A stretch of 64,000 nucleotides of DNA, from positions 186,001 to 250,000 of the forward strand of contig CBDBNG010000001.1 of assembly GCA_965207995.1 (NCBI GenBank), given 5' to 3'. A program made the position numbers and the translations under genes. The stretch is from DAOUKH01 sp965207995. GTDB taxonomy: Bacteria; Chloroflexota; Dehalococcoidia; SHYB01. Each line of letters starts with the position of its first letter. Within the stretch, counting starts at the first letter, position 1. The notes beneath the pieces are model-generated. The model saw only the letters and a program-made list of their open reading frames with translations, did not search any database and was not told the DNA's origin. Below, in pieces: positions 1 to 8,158 of the stretch.

Positions 1-18
1 TGAGATTGAGAGATAGCC

Positions 19-954
19 GTGACCCCGCCCGTCTACATCGTCGGCTCCATCGCCTACGACCGGATCATGGACTTCCCCGGCCGGTTCGGCGACCACATCC
101 TGCCGGACAAGGTCCACATGCTGAACCTTTCGTTCACCGTGGACGGCTTGGTCGAGTACATCGGCGGCACGGCGGGCAACATCGCCTACGCCCTCGTCAA
201 GCTCGGCGAGCGGCCCGTCATTCTCGCCACCATCGGCCGCGACCGCGAGCGTTACTTCGAATGGCTGTCGACGCACGGCATCGACACGGAGAGCATCACC
301 GTCGCCGATGACGAGTTCACTGCATCGGCCTACATCACCACCGACCTTGCCGACAACCAGATCACGGCGTTCAACCCCGGCGCGCTGAAGCACCCCTGCC
401 GCATCGAGATCGAACCGGCCGAGGCCCGCGGCGCGATCGGGATCGCCGGCGCGAGCAACCTCGACGACATGGAGCGGGGGCGCGCCGCCTTCCTGGAGCA
501 GGGCATGCGCTATATCTTCGACCCCGGCCAGTCGCTCCCTCTGTGGAGCGACCACGCCCTCGCGTCGATGATCGAGGGCGCCGAGGTCCTCATCGCCAAC
601 GACTACGAGGTCGAGCTGGTCATGTCACGCACCGGCATGGACCGCGGCCGGCTTCTCGACCGATGCGGCGCAGTGATCACGACCCGCGGCGAGCACGGCT
701 CGACGATCACGACGCGAGACGGCGAGACCGAGCTTCCCGCCGTCGCCCTCCCCGCCCCACCGTCCGACCCCACCGGCGCCGGCGACGCCTACCGAGGCGG
801 GCTGATCAAAGGGATGCTCGGCGGGCTCGACTTGGTCGACTCGGCCAAGCTAGGGACAGTAGTGGCCTCGTTCGCCGTTGAGGTGCAGGGGACGCAGAGC
901 TACGACTTCACCCCGGCCGAATTCGAAGAACGCTACCGGCGCACCTTCGGCTAG
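19..954 (+). CDS. PfkB-family carbohydrate/nucleoside kinase
   Basis: Predicted cytosolic ribokinase-fold kinase of 311 aa that phosphorylates a sugar or nucleoside with ATP; the substrate cannot be read from the sequence. The N-terminal glycine-rich motif GGTAGN lies near residues 49-54. The C-terminal PfkB signature DPTGAGDAY near residues 250-258 holds the anion hole and the catalytic Asp. The adenosine-kinase-like arrangement (a lid strand region followed by GGTAGN) makes adenosine, ribose or another small sugar plausible. The start is GTG at 19. It converges on the DUF952 gene with only 8 bases between the stops. Family call is firm, substrate unknown. Confidence 0.9.
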   Translation: MTPPVYIVGSIAYDRIMDFPGRFGDHILPDKVHMLNLSFTVDGLVEYIGGTAGNIAYALVKLGERPVILATIGRDRERYFEWLSTHGIDTESITVADDEFTASAYITTDLADNQITAFNPGALKHPCRIEIEPAEARGAIGIAGASNLDDMERGRAAFLEQGMRYIFDPGQSLPLWSDHALASMIEGAEVLIANDYEVELVMSRTGMDRGRLLDRCGAVITTRGEHGSTITTRDGETELPAVALPAPPSDPTGAGDAYRGGLIKGMLGGLDLVDSAKLGTVVASFAVEVQGTQSYDFTPAEFEERYRRTFG

Positions 955-962
955 GCGAGCGG

Positions 963-1301
963 CTAAACCTCCGGCTCGAATCCTACGAAGTGACCGTCGT
1001 CGCCGCGCCGGAGGCGGCGCACCCCGACGACGGCGCTCCGCTCCAACGGCCCATAGATGTGCGGATAGCGCTCGCCGTTCGACGCCGCCTCGCGCTTGAT
1101 CTCGGCACGGACGCGGCCCTCGTCGATCACCAGGGCCGCGAGGTCGCCGGCGCCGGCGTAGAGCCGGTTCGCTACGCCGACCGCCTGTGCTTCGTCCTCA
1201 GAGGCATGGATGAACCCCTCGGCGGCCAGGCTCGCGGGCGCGATCTCCGCCGTGGCGAGGGCGGCCTCGACGTCGGCGGCGCGCATGAGGTGGTAGATCA
1301 C
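963..1301 (-). CDS. DUF952 family protein
   Basis: Small protein of 112 aa matching the DUF952 pattern: GFIHAS near residue 30, VANRLYAG near residue 43 and YPHIYGPL near residue 80. The family has no settled biochemical role. Its GTG start overlaps the stop of the upstream dCTP deaminase-like gene (GTGA), so the two are probably translationally coupled. It is the last gene of the long minus-strand transcript that begins with trpS. The conserved His residues suggest a small-molecule or nucleotide-related enzyme, but that is speculation. Confidence 0.8.
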   Translation of the reverse strand: MIYHLMRAADVEAALATAEIAPASLAAEGFIHASEDEAQAVGVANRLYAGAGDLAALVIDEGRVRAEIKREAASNGERYPHIYGPLERSAVVGVRRLRRGDDGHFVGFEPEV

Positions 1302-1822
1302 GGCGTCCCGGTGTGCTCGCCGAGGTAAACGCCGCTGTACCCCGCATCGGCGGGCCGCTCCAGCGTCACGAAGACGAGCTGCATGATGCGGGCGTTCCGG
1401 TACAGCCGGAAGCCGTTCGGGTTGTACACGGTGAGCAGACTCTGCGAACGGCCGGAATAGCCGGCGTCCCAGACCGCGGTGTGGAGCGCAGCGCCGCCCC
1501 GTAGCAGGCTTGAGCGGGTGCGCCCCAGCGCGGCAAGGTCCAGCGGCAGGTTGACCGTTTCGTTGAACCGAACCAGGTACGACCCCGGCGTGAGCATGAC
1601 GGCGTCGTCCCCGTCGAACGGCAACAGGGATTCCTCGGGCAGCGTCCGCCGCTCGTTGGAGAAGTCCGCGGCGCCCGCCCCGCTGTACGACGCCACGCTC
1701 CGCAGGGTCAGATCGACGCCGTTGGGCTGCACCTGTACCTCCGGGTTGACCAACCCTTCGATCAGAGGCGGCTCAGCGGCGATCCGCTCGAGGATGGCGC
1801 GTCTATCGAGCAAACCAGACAT
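1298..1822 (-). CDS. dCTP deaminase / dUTPase superfamily protein
   Basis: Trimeric dUTPase-fold enzyme of 174 aa in pyrimidine deoxynucleotide metabolism, making dUMP or dUTP and limiting uracil in DNA. Visible motifs are QPNGVDLTL (about residues 32-40), RSSLLR (about 103) and WDAGYSGR (about 117). The WDAGYSGR form, without the obvious catalytic Glu block of E. coli dCTP deaminase downstream, resembles the archaeal-type dUTP nucleotidohydrolase branch more than classical Dcd. It lies 47 bases after trpF on the same strand and shares a GTGA overlap with the DUF952 gene. Superfamily is certain; deaminase versus diphosphatase activity is not. Confidence 0.85.
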   Translation of the reverse strand: MSGLLDRRAILERIAAEPPLIEGLVNPEVQVQPNGVDLTLRSVASYSGAGAADFSNERRTLPEESLLPFDGDDAVMLTPGSYLVRFNETVNLPLDLAALGRTRSSLLRGGAALHTAVWDAGYSGRSQSLLTVYNPNGFRLYRNARIMQLVFVTLERPADAGYSGVYLGEHTGTP

Positions 1823-1869
1823 AACGTCGCGCGTACTATACCGGCTCCGCCTGCTGCTGGCTAAGGCCG

Positions 1870-2523
1870 CTAGCCAGATCGCGCGTCCGCGCCCCGCACC
1901 GCCTCGATGAAGGCGCGGATCCTAGCCGCATCCTTCACACCGCCGGTCTCGACGCCGCTGGAGACGTCGACGCCCCACGGCCGGACGCCAGCGACGGCCT
2001 CGGCGACGTTCTCCGGGGTGAGGCCGCCGGCGAGCAGGAAGTCGTGCTCGCGGGCAGCGTCGCGCGCCGCGGCGTGGTCGAAGCGGCGTCCCGTGCCCCC
2101 GTAGCGCGCGTCCACCTTGGCGTCGAGCAGCGGGGTCGCTCCCAGCGCGCGCAGGGCGTCGAGGCGGGCGGCGAGCGCCGCCGCATTTGGGCGTTGCCCC
2201 GCGCCGGCTTCGAGGTGAACCGACCGGATCACCGGCGCCTCGACGCGCCGGACATAGTCGTCGGGTTCGTCGCCACTGATCTGGACGTAGTCCAGCCCAA
2301 GAGTGCGGGCGGTCTCGTTTACTTCGTCGAACGAGTTGTTGGCGAAGACTCCCACGGCCTTGGGCGGGTCGGGATGCGACCGGACAGCCTCGACGAGCCC
2401 GCGCGCCTGTTCCAGTGTGACGCGGCGAGGGCTTTCGGCGAACATGAGGCCGATGAAGTCGGCGCTGGCGGCGGCCTCGGCGTCTGCTTTGCGCGAAATA
2501 CCGCAGATCTTGACGTAGGTCAT
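1870..2523 (-). CDS. trpF: phosphoribosylanthranilate isomerase
   Basis: Third step of tryptophan synthesis from anthranilate: Amadori rearrangement of phosphoribosylanthranilate to CdRP. The (beta/alpha)8 barrel protein has 217 aa. It opens with VKICGI, the conserved strand carrying the catalytic Cys, and has the expected LLDAKVD block with the catalytic Asp near residue 133 and the phosphate-binding LAGGL and GVDVSSGVE segments near the C terminus. It follows trpC by 11 bases. Normal length and complete motifs. Confidence 0.96.
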   Translation of the reverse strand: MTYVKICGISRKADAEAAASADFIGLMFAESPRRVTLEQARGLVEAVRSHPDPPKAVGVFANNSFDEVNETARTLGLDYVQISGDEPDDYVRRVEAPVIRSVHLEAGAGQRPNAAALAARLDALRALGATPLLDAKVDARYGGTGRRFDHAAARDAAREHDFLLAGGLTPENVAEAVAGVRPWGVDVSSGVETGGVKDAARIRAFIEAVRGADARSG

Positions 2524-2534
2524 CGCCGCCGTCC

Positions 2535-3326
2535 CTAGTCGCGTATGAGGAACGTCTTCAGCAGCGCGCCGGGATCGGGAGCGGTCATCAGCGCCTCGCC
2601 GATCAGAAACGCGTCGACGCCCCAGGACGCGAGGCGCGCCGCGTCTTCGTTGGTCTTGATGCCGCTCTCGCTCACCACCGTTGCGCCCTCGCCGACGTGG
2701 GGCCGCACCCGCCGCGTCGTCTCGAGGTCGGTGACGAAGGAGCGCAGGTCGCGGTTGTTGATGCCGACCACCGCCGCACCCGCTGCTGCGGCGCGCTCCG
2801 CCTCCTCAGCGTCGTGGACCTCGACCAAGCACCCCAGGCCGATGTTGGCGGCGGCCCCCATCAGCTCGGCAAGCTCGTCGTCGGTCAGCGACGCCACGAT
2901 CAGTAGCAGTGCGTCGGCCCCGTAGGCACGCGCCTCGTAGACCTGGTACGCATCGACGATGAAATCCTTGCGGAGCAGCGGCGGGCAGGACTCGCCGAGG
3001 CTGTCCTTGATGTCGGACAGATACGACACGTGTCCCTTGAAGTGCGGCTCCTCGGTGAGGACGGAGATGGCGGCGGCCCCCGCCCCGGCGTAGGCGCGGG
3101 CGGTCGCGACGTGGTCGGCGGCGGGGGCGATGTCGCCGCGCGACGGCGACGCTTTCTTCACCTCGGCGATGACCTGGATGCCCGGGGCGTCGAGGGCGGT
3201 TCGGAAATCGAGCGGCGACGGCATGTCCGCCGCACGCGCCTTCAGGTCGGCGAGCGGCGTTGCGGCCTTGGCGTCAGCCAGATCGGCCCGCTTGCGTTCG
3301 ACGATGGCGTCGAGGTAGGTGGCCAC
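2535..3326 (-). CDS. trpC: indole-3-glycerol-phosphate synthase
   Basis: Converts CdRP to indole-3-glycerol phosphate in tryptophan synthesis. The protein has 263 aa and the family motifs VIAEVKKASPSRG (about residues 50-62, catalytic Lys), LLRKDFI, GADALLLI, GINNRDL and VSESGI. The reading frame stays open far upstream, but that part is out-of-frame trpD. The GTG at 3326, two bases after the trpD stop, gives the family-typical N terminus (VATYLDAIVERKR). Member of the trpS-E-G-D-C-F operon. Confidence 0.95.
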   Translation of the reverse strand: MATYLDAIVERKRADLADAKAATPLADLKARAADMPSPLDFRTALDAPGIQVIAEVKKASPSRGDIAPAADHVATARAYAGAGAAAISVLTEEPHFKGHVSYLSDIKDSLGESCPPLLRKDFIVDAYQVYEARAYGADALLLIVASLTDDELAELMGAAANIGLGCLVEVHDAEEAERAAAAGAAVVGINNRDLRSFVTDLETTRRVRPHVGEGATVVSESGIKTNEDAARLASWGVDAFLIGEALMTAPDPGALLKTFLIRD

Positions 3327-3328
3327 TG

Positions 3329-4345
3329 CTAGTCCTCGAACATCTGGGTGAAGGCGGCGAACTCGTTGACCTTGGACGCCGCTGCACCACTGTCGATGAC
3401 CTCCGCCGCCAGCGCGACTCCGTCGGACAGGTCGTCGGCCTTGCCCGCCACGACCAGTCCTGCGGCGGCGTTGGCGAGCAGGGCGTCGCGCTTCGGGCCG
3501 GTCTCGCCGGCGAACAGGGAGCGCAGAATCGCCGCGTTCTCCTCCGGCCCGCCGCCTACCAAGGAGTCGCTGGGCGCTCCGGCGAGGCCGAGGTCTTCCG
3601 GCGTGATCTGATAGGAAGTCACCGAGCCGCCGCGCAGGTCGTGGACCATCGTGGGGCCGGCGAGGGTGATCTCGTCGATCCCGTCGCTGCCGTGGAAGAC
3701 GAGCGCCCGCTCGCAGCCAAGGCCGCCGAGGATCGCCGCCATGCGCGGGGCAAGGTCGGGGCTTGCCACCCCGAGCGCCTGACGCTTCAGGCGTGCCGGA
3801 CTGGAAAGCGGCCCCAGGATGTTGAACACCGTGCGGATGCCGATCTCGCCCCGTGTGGGGCCCGCGTGCCGCATCGCGGGATGGAAGGCGGGCGCGAACA
3901 GAAAGGCGATCCCCACCCGCTCCAGGCACTGCTCGGCCTGCTCCGCCGTGACCGCGATCTTCACCCCCAGGGCTTCGAGTACGTCGGCGCTGCCGCACTT
4001 GCTTGAGGCGCTCCGGTTCCCGTGCTTGGCGACGGTGGCCCCGGCCGCCGCGGCCACGATGGCCGAGGCGGTCGAAATGTTAAAACTGTTCGAAGCGTCG
4101 CCGCCCGTGCCGCAGGTGTCGATGGCGTCCGGCGGTGCTGCGACGGGCACGGCGGCGGCCCGCATGGCGCGGGCGAAACCGAGAATCTCGTCGTCGCTCT
4201 CGCCCTTCATGCGCAGGGCGGTGAGCAGCGCCGCGAGCCGGGCCGGGGAGACCTCGCCCGCCATCACCGACGCCATGACGCGCTCCGCCTCGGCGGCGTC
4301 GAGCGAGCCCCCTTCGACGATCTTGTTCAGCGCCTCGGTGACCAC
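3329..4345 (-). CDS. trpD: anthranilate phosphoribosyltransferase
   Basis: Transfers phosphoribosyl from PRPP to anthranilate. The protein has 338 aa with an N-terminal helical domain and the PRPP-binding loop GTGGDASNSFNIST near residues 80-93, followed by KHGNRSASSKCGSADVLEALG and HPAMRH of the anthranilate site. The GTG start lies one base after the trpG stop, so translation is coupled. It is separate from TrpG, unlike the fused enterobacterial TrpGD. Confidence 0.96.
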   Translation of the reverse strand: MVTEALNKIVEGGSLDAAEAERVMASVMAGEVSPARLAALLTALRMKGESDDEILGFARAMRAAAVPVAAPPDAIDTCGTGGDASNSFNISTASAIVAAAAGATVAKHGNRSASSKCGSADVLEALGVKIAVTAEQAEQCLERVGIAFLFAPAFHPAMRHAGPTRGEIGIRTVFNILGPLSSPARLKRQALGVASPDLAPRMAAILGGLGCERALVFHGSDGIDEITLAGPTMVHDLRGGSVTSYQITPEDLGLAGAPSDSLVGGGPEENAAILRSLFAGETGPKRDALLANAAAGLVVAGKADDLSDGVALAAEVIDSGAAASKVNEFAAFTQMFED

Positions 4346-4346
4346 G

Positions 4347-4931
4347 TCAGCCGCTCCCGCCGCGCTCTTCCAGGTTCAAGAAGTTAGTGAGGAGGTCCTT
4401 CCCTACGCCCGTCAGGATCGATTCGGGGTGGAACTGCACGCCCTCGATGGCGTGCTCCTTGTGGCGGACGCCCATGATAACGCCGCGGCTGGTGCGGGCG
4501 GTGACCTCAATGCAGTCGGCGACCGTCGCCGGGTCGATGGCGAGCGAGTGGTAGCGGATCGCCTCGAAGTCCTGGGGCAGGCCGGCGAAGACGCCGAGCC
4601 CGTCGTGCCGCACCTCTGAGGTCTTGCCGTGCATGATCTCGCCGGCCCCGACGATGCTCCCGCCGTAGACCGCGCCGATGCACTGGTGCCCCAGGCAGAC
4701 GCCCAGGATGGGCAGCCGCCCCTCGAAGTGGCGGATGACGTCGTTGGAGATGCCGGCGTCTTCGGGGGTGCCCGGCCCCGGCGAGATCACGATGCGGTCG
4801 GGCCCCATCGCCTCGATGTCGACCAGCGTCGTCTCGTCGTTGCGGCGCACCTCGACCTCCGCCCCAAGCTCGCGTAGGTACTGGTAGAGGTTGTAGGTGA
4901 AGCTGTCGTAGTTGTCGATGAGGAGGATCAT
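4347..4931 (-). CDS. trpG: anthranilate synthase component II (glutamine amidotransferase)
   Basis: Class I glutamine amidotransferase of 194 aa that feeds ammonia to TrpE. The triad is visible: nucleophile in GVCLGHQC near residue 79-86 and the His/Glu pair in VQFHPESILT near residue 167-176. The N terminus MILLIDNYDSFTYNL is typical. Its start overlaps the trpE stop by four bases (ATGA). Directly followed by trpD. It could also serve as PabA because no other PabA is present in the window. Confidence 0.95.
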   Translation of the reverse strand: MILLIDNYDSFTYNLYQYLRELGAEVEVRRNDETTLVDIEAMGPDRIVISPGPGTPEDAGISNDVIRHFEGRLPILGVCLGHQCIGAVYGGSIVGAGEIMHGKTSEVRHDGLGVFAGLPQDFEAIRYHSLAIDPATVADCIEVTARTSRGVIMGVRHKEHAIEGVQFHPESILTGVGKDLLTNFLNLEERGGSG

Positions 4932-6460
4932 CGCGCCGCCTCCTGCCCTCGCTGCTGTAGCGGCCCGTAACGCAGGTCCATCGCCTCGGCGGCGTCGATG
5001 GCCCGGATGAGCGCGCCCGCCTTGTGCAGCGTCTCTTGGTACTCGCCCTCGGGGTCGCTGTCGAAGACCACGCCGCCGCCCGCCTGCGCGTAGGCCACGC
5101 CGTCCTTCATAACCAGCGTCCGCAGGGCGACGCAGGTGTCCATGTTCCCGGCGAAGCCGAAGTAGCCCACGGCCCCGGAATAGGGTCCCCGCCGGTGCGG
5201 TTCGAGCTCGGCGATGATCTCCATGGCGCGGATCTTCGGGGCGCCGGAGACCGTGCCCAGCGGCGAGCAGGCCCGGAAGGCGTCGTAACAGGTGCGGTCT
5301 TCGCGTATCCGGCCCGTCACGTTCGACTCGATGTGCATGACGTGGGAGTAGCGCTCCACGGTCATCAGCGCGTTCACCGACACGCCACCGACGTGACTCA
5401 CCCGCCCCAGGTCGTTGCGGGCGAGGTCGACGAGCATGACGTGCTCGGCGCGCTCCTTGGGGTCGGCCAGCAGCTCGCGCTCCAGGGCGAGGTCTTCCTC
5501 CGGCGTCGCGCCGCGGGGACGCGTCCCCGCGATGCAGCCCACGGTCATGACGCCGTCTTCGAGCCGCACCTGTGTCTCCGGCGACGCCCCGACCAGTTGG
5601 AAGCCGTCGAGATCGACGTAGAACATGTAAGGCGACGGGTTGATCCCGCGAAGCGCGCGATAGATGTCGAAGGGATGGGCGTTGGTGCGCCGGTGGAGGC
5701 GCTGCGACGGCAGGACTTGGATGACGTCGCCGGCGATGATGTGCTCGCGCCCCTTCTCGACGGCGCGGTGGTACTCCTCGCGGGTCATGTTCGACTCCAT
5801 CTCCGCCGCCGGCGCCGCGCCGTCCTTGACCGTCGGGCGGCCGCGCGGCTGAGCGAGGCGGTCGACGATCTCGTCGATGCGTGCCGTCGCCTCGGCATAG
5901 CGGGCGGCTTCTGCGTCCGGGTCGGGCTCGTTGTCGAGCTGGACGTGCGAGAGGACGAGGATGCGGTGCTTCAGGTGGTCGAAGACCACGAGCGTGTCGG
6001 CCAGCATCAGCACCGCCTCGGGCAGGCCGTTGGGATCGGGCGCCGGTTGGGGCAGCCGCTCGAAGTAGGCGGCGGTGTCGTAGGCGAGGTAGCCGACAGC
6101 CCCGCCGTGGAACCGTGGCACGCCCTCGACGGCCACGGGGCGGTAGCCGGCAAGCTCGCGCTCGATCACCTTCAGCGGGTCGACCGCGCCGTGGTCTTCC
6201 GTGAGCACGCCGCCGTTGGCCGGCGGCAGATCAGGGCCGGTGCGCAACACCTTGCGCGGCTCCGTCCCAATGAAGCTGTAGCGGGCGACGTGCTCGCCCC
6301 CCTCCACGCTTTCGAGGAGGAAGGAGTAGCGTCCACGCGCGACCTTGAGGAAGGCCGAGACCGGCGTCTCCATGTCGGCGAGGATCTCGCGGTAGACCGG
6401 GACGAGGTTCCCCTCGCCCCGCATGGCGCGGACCTGCTCCAGCGTCGGGTAATGCATCAC
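4928..6460 (-). CDS. trpE: anthranilate synthase component I
   Basis: Chorismate-utilising enzyme of 510 aa making anthranilate with TrpG. The N-terminal SFLLES motif near residues 46-51 is the Trp feedback-inhibition site of the family. The C-terminal chorismate-binding domain carries VLPSQR, CIAGTRPRG, DLARNDLGRV and GAPKIRAMEII in order. Start choice is ambiguous between GTG at 6460 and ATG at 6457, both overlapping the trpS stop, so translation is coupled to trpS. First dedicated biosynthetic gene behind the T-box leader. Confidence 0.96.
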   Translation of the reverse strand: MMHYPTLEQVRAMRGEGNLVPVYREILADMETPVSAFLKVARGRYSFLLESVEGGEHVARYSFIGTEPRKVLRTGPDLPPANGGVLTEDHGAVDPLKVIERELAGYRPVAVEGVPRFHGGAVGYLAYDTAAYFERLPQPAPDPNGLPEAVLMLADTLVVFDHLKHRILVLSHVQLDNEPDPDAEAARYAEATARIDEIVDRLAQPRGRPTVKDGAAPAAEMESNMTREEYHRAVEKGREHIIAGDVIQVLPSQRLHRRTNAHPFDIYRALRGINPSPYMFYVDLDGFQLVGASPETQVRLEDGVMTVGCIAGTRPRGATPEEDLALERELLADPKERAEHVMLVDLARNDLGRVSHVGGVSVNALMTVERYSHVMHIESNVTGRIREDRTCYDAFRACSPLGTVSGAPKIRAMEIIAELEPHRRGPYSGAVGYFGFAGNMDTCVALRTLVMKDGVAYAQAGGGVVFDSDPEGEYQETLHKAGALIRAIDAAEAMDLRYGPLQQRGQEAAR

Positions 6461-7476
6461 GACGCTCCCCCGCCGGTGTAGGCGCTGATCCCCATGGCGG
6501 AGCGCACGTCGTCCATCGTCCGCTCGGCTACGGCCTTGGCGCGGCGCGTGCCGTCGAGCAGGGCCTCATGGACCTCGTCGGGGTGCTGCTCGTAGTGGGC
6601 GCGCCGCTCGCGGATCGGCTCCAAGAACGTGTTCAACGCGGCGGTCAGCTTCTGCTTGACCTCGACGTCGCCGACCGCGCCCCGCCGGTAGCGGTCCTTC
6701 AGGTCGTCAACCTCCTCCGTGTCCGGGTTGAAGGCGTCGTGATACATGAAGACGGGGTTGCCCTCGACGTGGCCGGGGTCGGTGGCCCGCAGGCGTGTGG
6801 GGTCGGTGTACATGCTCCGCACCATCTTGGTGACGGTGTCGGCGTCGTCCTTGAGGAAGATGCAGTTATTCAGACTCTTGCTCATCTTGCCCCGGTTGTC
6901 GGTGCCCACGAGCCGGGGGACGCGGCCGGTCAAGCCCTTCGGTTCGGGAAAGACCTCGGCGTACTGCCGGTTGAACTTGCGGGCGATCTCGCGCGTCATC
7001 TCGATGTGCGGCATCTGGTCCTCGCCCACCGGTACCAGGTGCGCCTTCGGCAACAGGATGTCGGCGATCTGGCTCACCGGATAGGTGTAGAAGCCGACGG
7101 AGAGCCCCGACGTCTCCTGATCCACGCGCTCCGACTCCGACTTCAGGGTCGGGTTGCGCTGGAGGCGCGCCAGCGGCGTGATCATGCTCAGCAGCATGGT
7201 CAGCTCGGCGTGCTCCGGAACGTAGCTCTGGATGACGAAGGCGCTGTCCTTGGGGTCGAGGCCGACGGCGAGCCAGTCCATCGCCACGTCGATCACCGAC
7301 TGCCGGATGCCGTCGACGTCGTCGGCGTGGTCGCCCAGCGCCTGGTAGTCGGCGATCAGGAAGAAGCACTCGTACTCGCGCTGGAGGCGCAGCCAGCTCT
7401 CCAGGGCCCCCACGTAGTGGCCAAGGTGGAGCGCCCCCGTGGGGCGGATGCCGGTCAAGATGCGCTTGCGTTCCAT
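6457..7476 (-). CDS. trpS: tryptophanyl-tRNA synthetase
   Basis: Class Ic aminoacyl-tRNA synthetase charging tRNA-Trp, 339 aa. The TGIRPTG N terminus leads into the HIGH-type motif HLGHYVG near residues 13-19, and the KMSKS loop appears as GKMSKSLNN. The frame is open further upstream, but the ATG at 7474-7476 gives the standard N terminus MERKRILTG. It is the first gene of the trp operon, immediately behind a Trp T-box riboswitch, so charging enzyme and biosynthesis share the same uncharged-tRNA signal. Confidence 0.97.
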   Translation of the reverse strand: MERKRILTGIRPTGALHLGHYVGALESWLRLQREYECFFLIADYQALGDHADDVDGIRQSVIDVAMDWLAVGLDPKDSAFVIQSYVPEHAELTMLLSMITPLARLQRNPTLKSESERVDQETSGLSVGFYTYPVSQIADILLPKAHLVPVGEDQMPHIEMTREIARKFNRQYAEVFPEPKGLTGRVPRLVGTDNRGKMSKSLNNCIFLKDDADTVTKMVRSMYTDPTRLRATDPGHVEGNPVFMYHDAFNPDTEEVDDLKDRYRRGAVGDVEVKQKLTAALNTFLEPIRERRAHYEQHPDEVHEALLDGTRRAKAVAERTMDDVRSAMGISAYTGGGAS

Positions 7477-7499
7477 CGCTCTCCGTTCGCTTTCCGTCG

Positions 7500-7536
7500 T
7501 TAACAACAAAAGACCCATCCCTCAAGGGACGGGTCT
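7500..7536 (-). terminator. T-box-controlled intrinsic terminator
   Basis: On the minus strand an 11-bp near-perfect stem (arms 7526-7536 and 7511-7521) closed by the tetraloop TTGA is followed by a T-rich run at 7510-7500. It lies directly after the T-box sequence and 24 bases or more before trpS, so it is the attenuator that the antiterminator would disrupt when uncharged tRNA-Trp binds. Confidence 0.88.
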
Positions 7537-7798
7537 TACCCGCGACTGCCACCCTCGTTCCCCCGGCGGACCGGGGACACTCTGCCGGGCGCGGCCCCCG
7601 CGTCTTTCGACGTAAAGGCGATGCCCCGGGCTCTGGTAACGGTGCCCTTTCCGTCGCAGCCTACGCCCCCATGAGGGTTCGGTGCGCAGCTCCCGAGTCC
7701 ATTCACCCACCGCGCCGGCGCCGGGATTCCACCAACCCCCGGCTCTCTGCGGCCCCGCTCGCGGGCTACTCCTCTCGTTCGCAGCCTTTGCCTATCAA
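7505..7798 (-). promoter_or_regulatory. tryptophan-specific T-box riboswitch
   Basis: Leader RNA of the trpS-trpEGDCF operon, read on the minus strand. In order: a stem I base with a GGAGTAG bulge-like element (about 7768-7774); the distal stem I motif AGAGAGCCGG and GGTTGGTGGAA (about 7750-7728); a specifier loop GTGAATGGACTC with the Trp codon TGG at 7701-7699; the T-box GAGGGTGGCAGTCGCGGGT (7556-7538); and an intrinsic terminator. T-boxes bind uncharged tRNA at the specifier and at the CCA end to prevent termination. The UGG specifier and the downstream genes agree. Boundaries are approximate. Confidence 0.9.
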
Positions 7799-7804
7799 GA
7801 AAAA

Positions 7805-7834
7805 ACGATACGCCCGCTGGGGAGGGGGTGTCAA
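7805..7834 (-). promoter_or_regulatory. promoter of the trp operon
   Basis: Minus-strand sigma-70-type promoter: TTGACA at 7834-7829, an 18-base spacer, then TATCGT at 7810-7805. Predicted transcription start near 7798, just upstream of the T-box leader. The C-rich spacer resembles that of the promoter at 18751-18780. Confidence 0.75.
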
Positions 7835-7860
7835 GGTGGGACGGAGAGGCGCATCCGTTG

Positions 7861-7910
7861 TTGAAGGGTGTCCGCAATGCACGTATAGTGTGCTGTAGCA
7901 TACGTATTGC
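7861..7910 (+). promoter_or_regulatory. promoter and candidate operator of the vapBC pair
   Basis: Plus-strand TTGAAG (7861-7866), 17-base spacer and TATAGT (7884-7889). The -10 is overlapped by an imperfect inverted repeat: GCAAT and ACGTAT at 7874-7886 face ATACGTATTGC at 7900-7910. This placement suits the autorepression usual for toxin-antitoxin operons. Operator function is inferred. Confidence 0.55.
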
Positions 7911-7933
7911 TGGTCAAAAGCGCCAATTGAACC

Positions 7934-8158
7934 ATGAAGCAGAAACTCACCATTACGGTGGACGCCGAGCTTGTCCCTAAGGCCAAGCGGTACGCGCGTT
8001 CCCAGGGCGTCTCGCTGTCGTCGCTCATCGAGCAGTCGCTTAGGGAGGTTGCCGGGGCCGATGCACCGTCCTTTGCGGCCAAGTGGCGGGGCCGGTTCAA
8101 GCCGGCCGAACGTAACGACCCGCGCTACGACGCCCTGGCCAAGAAGTACCTTCAGTGA
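7934..8158 (+). CDS. antitoxin, DUF6364-like (VapB type)
   Basis: Antitoxin of 74 aa. The first 45 residues form a ribbon-helix-helix-like block (MKQKLTITVDAEL, then KAKRYARSQGVSLSSLIEQSL), and the basic, Arg/Pro-rich C-terminal tail would wrap the toxin. This matches the DUF6364 family found next to PIN toxins. Its stop TGA overlaps the GTG start of the PIN gene, so the two are coupled. Likely binds the inverted repeat over its own promoter. Confidence 0.8.
   Translation: MKQKLTITVDAELVPKAKRYARSQGVSLSSLIEQSLREVAGADAPSFAAKWRGRFKPAERNDPRYDALAKKYLQ

Noticed and set aside
1..18. Tail of an upstream gene
   Set aside because: Only 18 bases are visible before the kinase start; nothing can be supported.
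7536..7901. 121-aa minus-strand ORF upstream of trpS
   Set aside because: It lies across the promoter and T-box leader; sequence constraint there is RNA structure.
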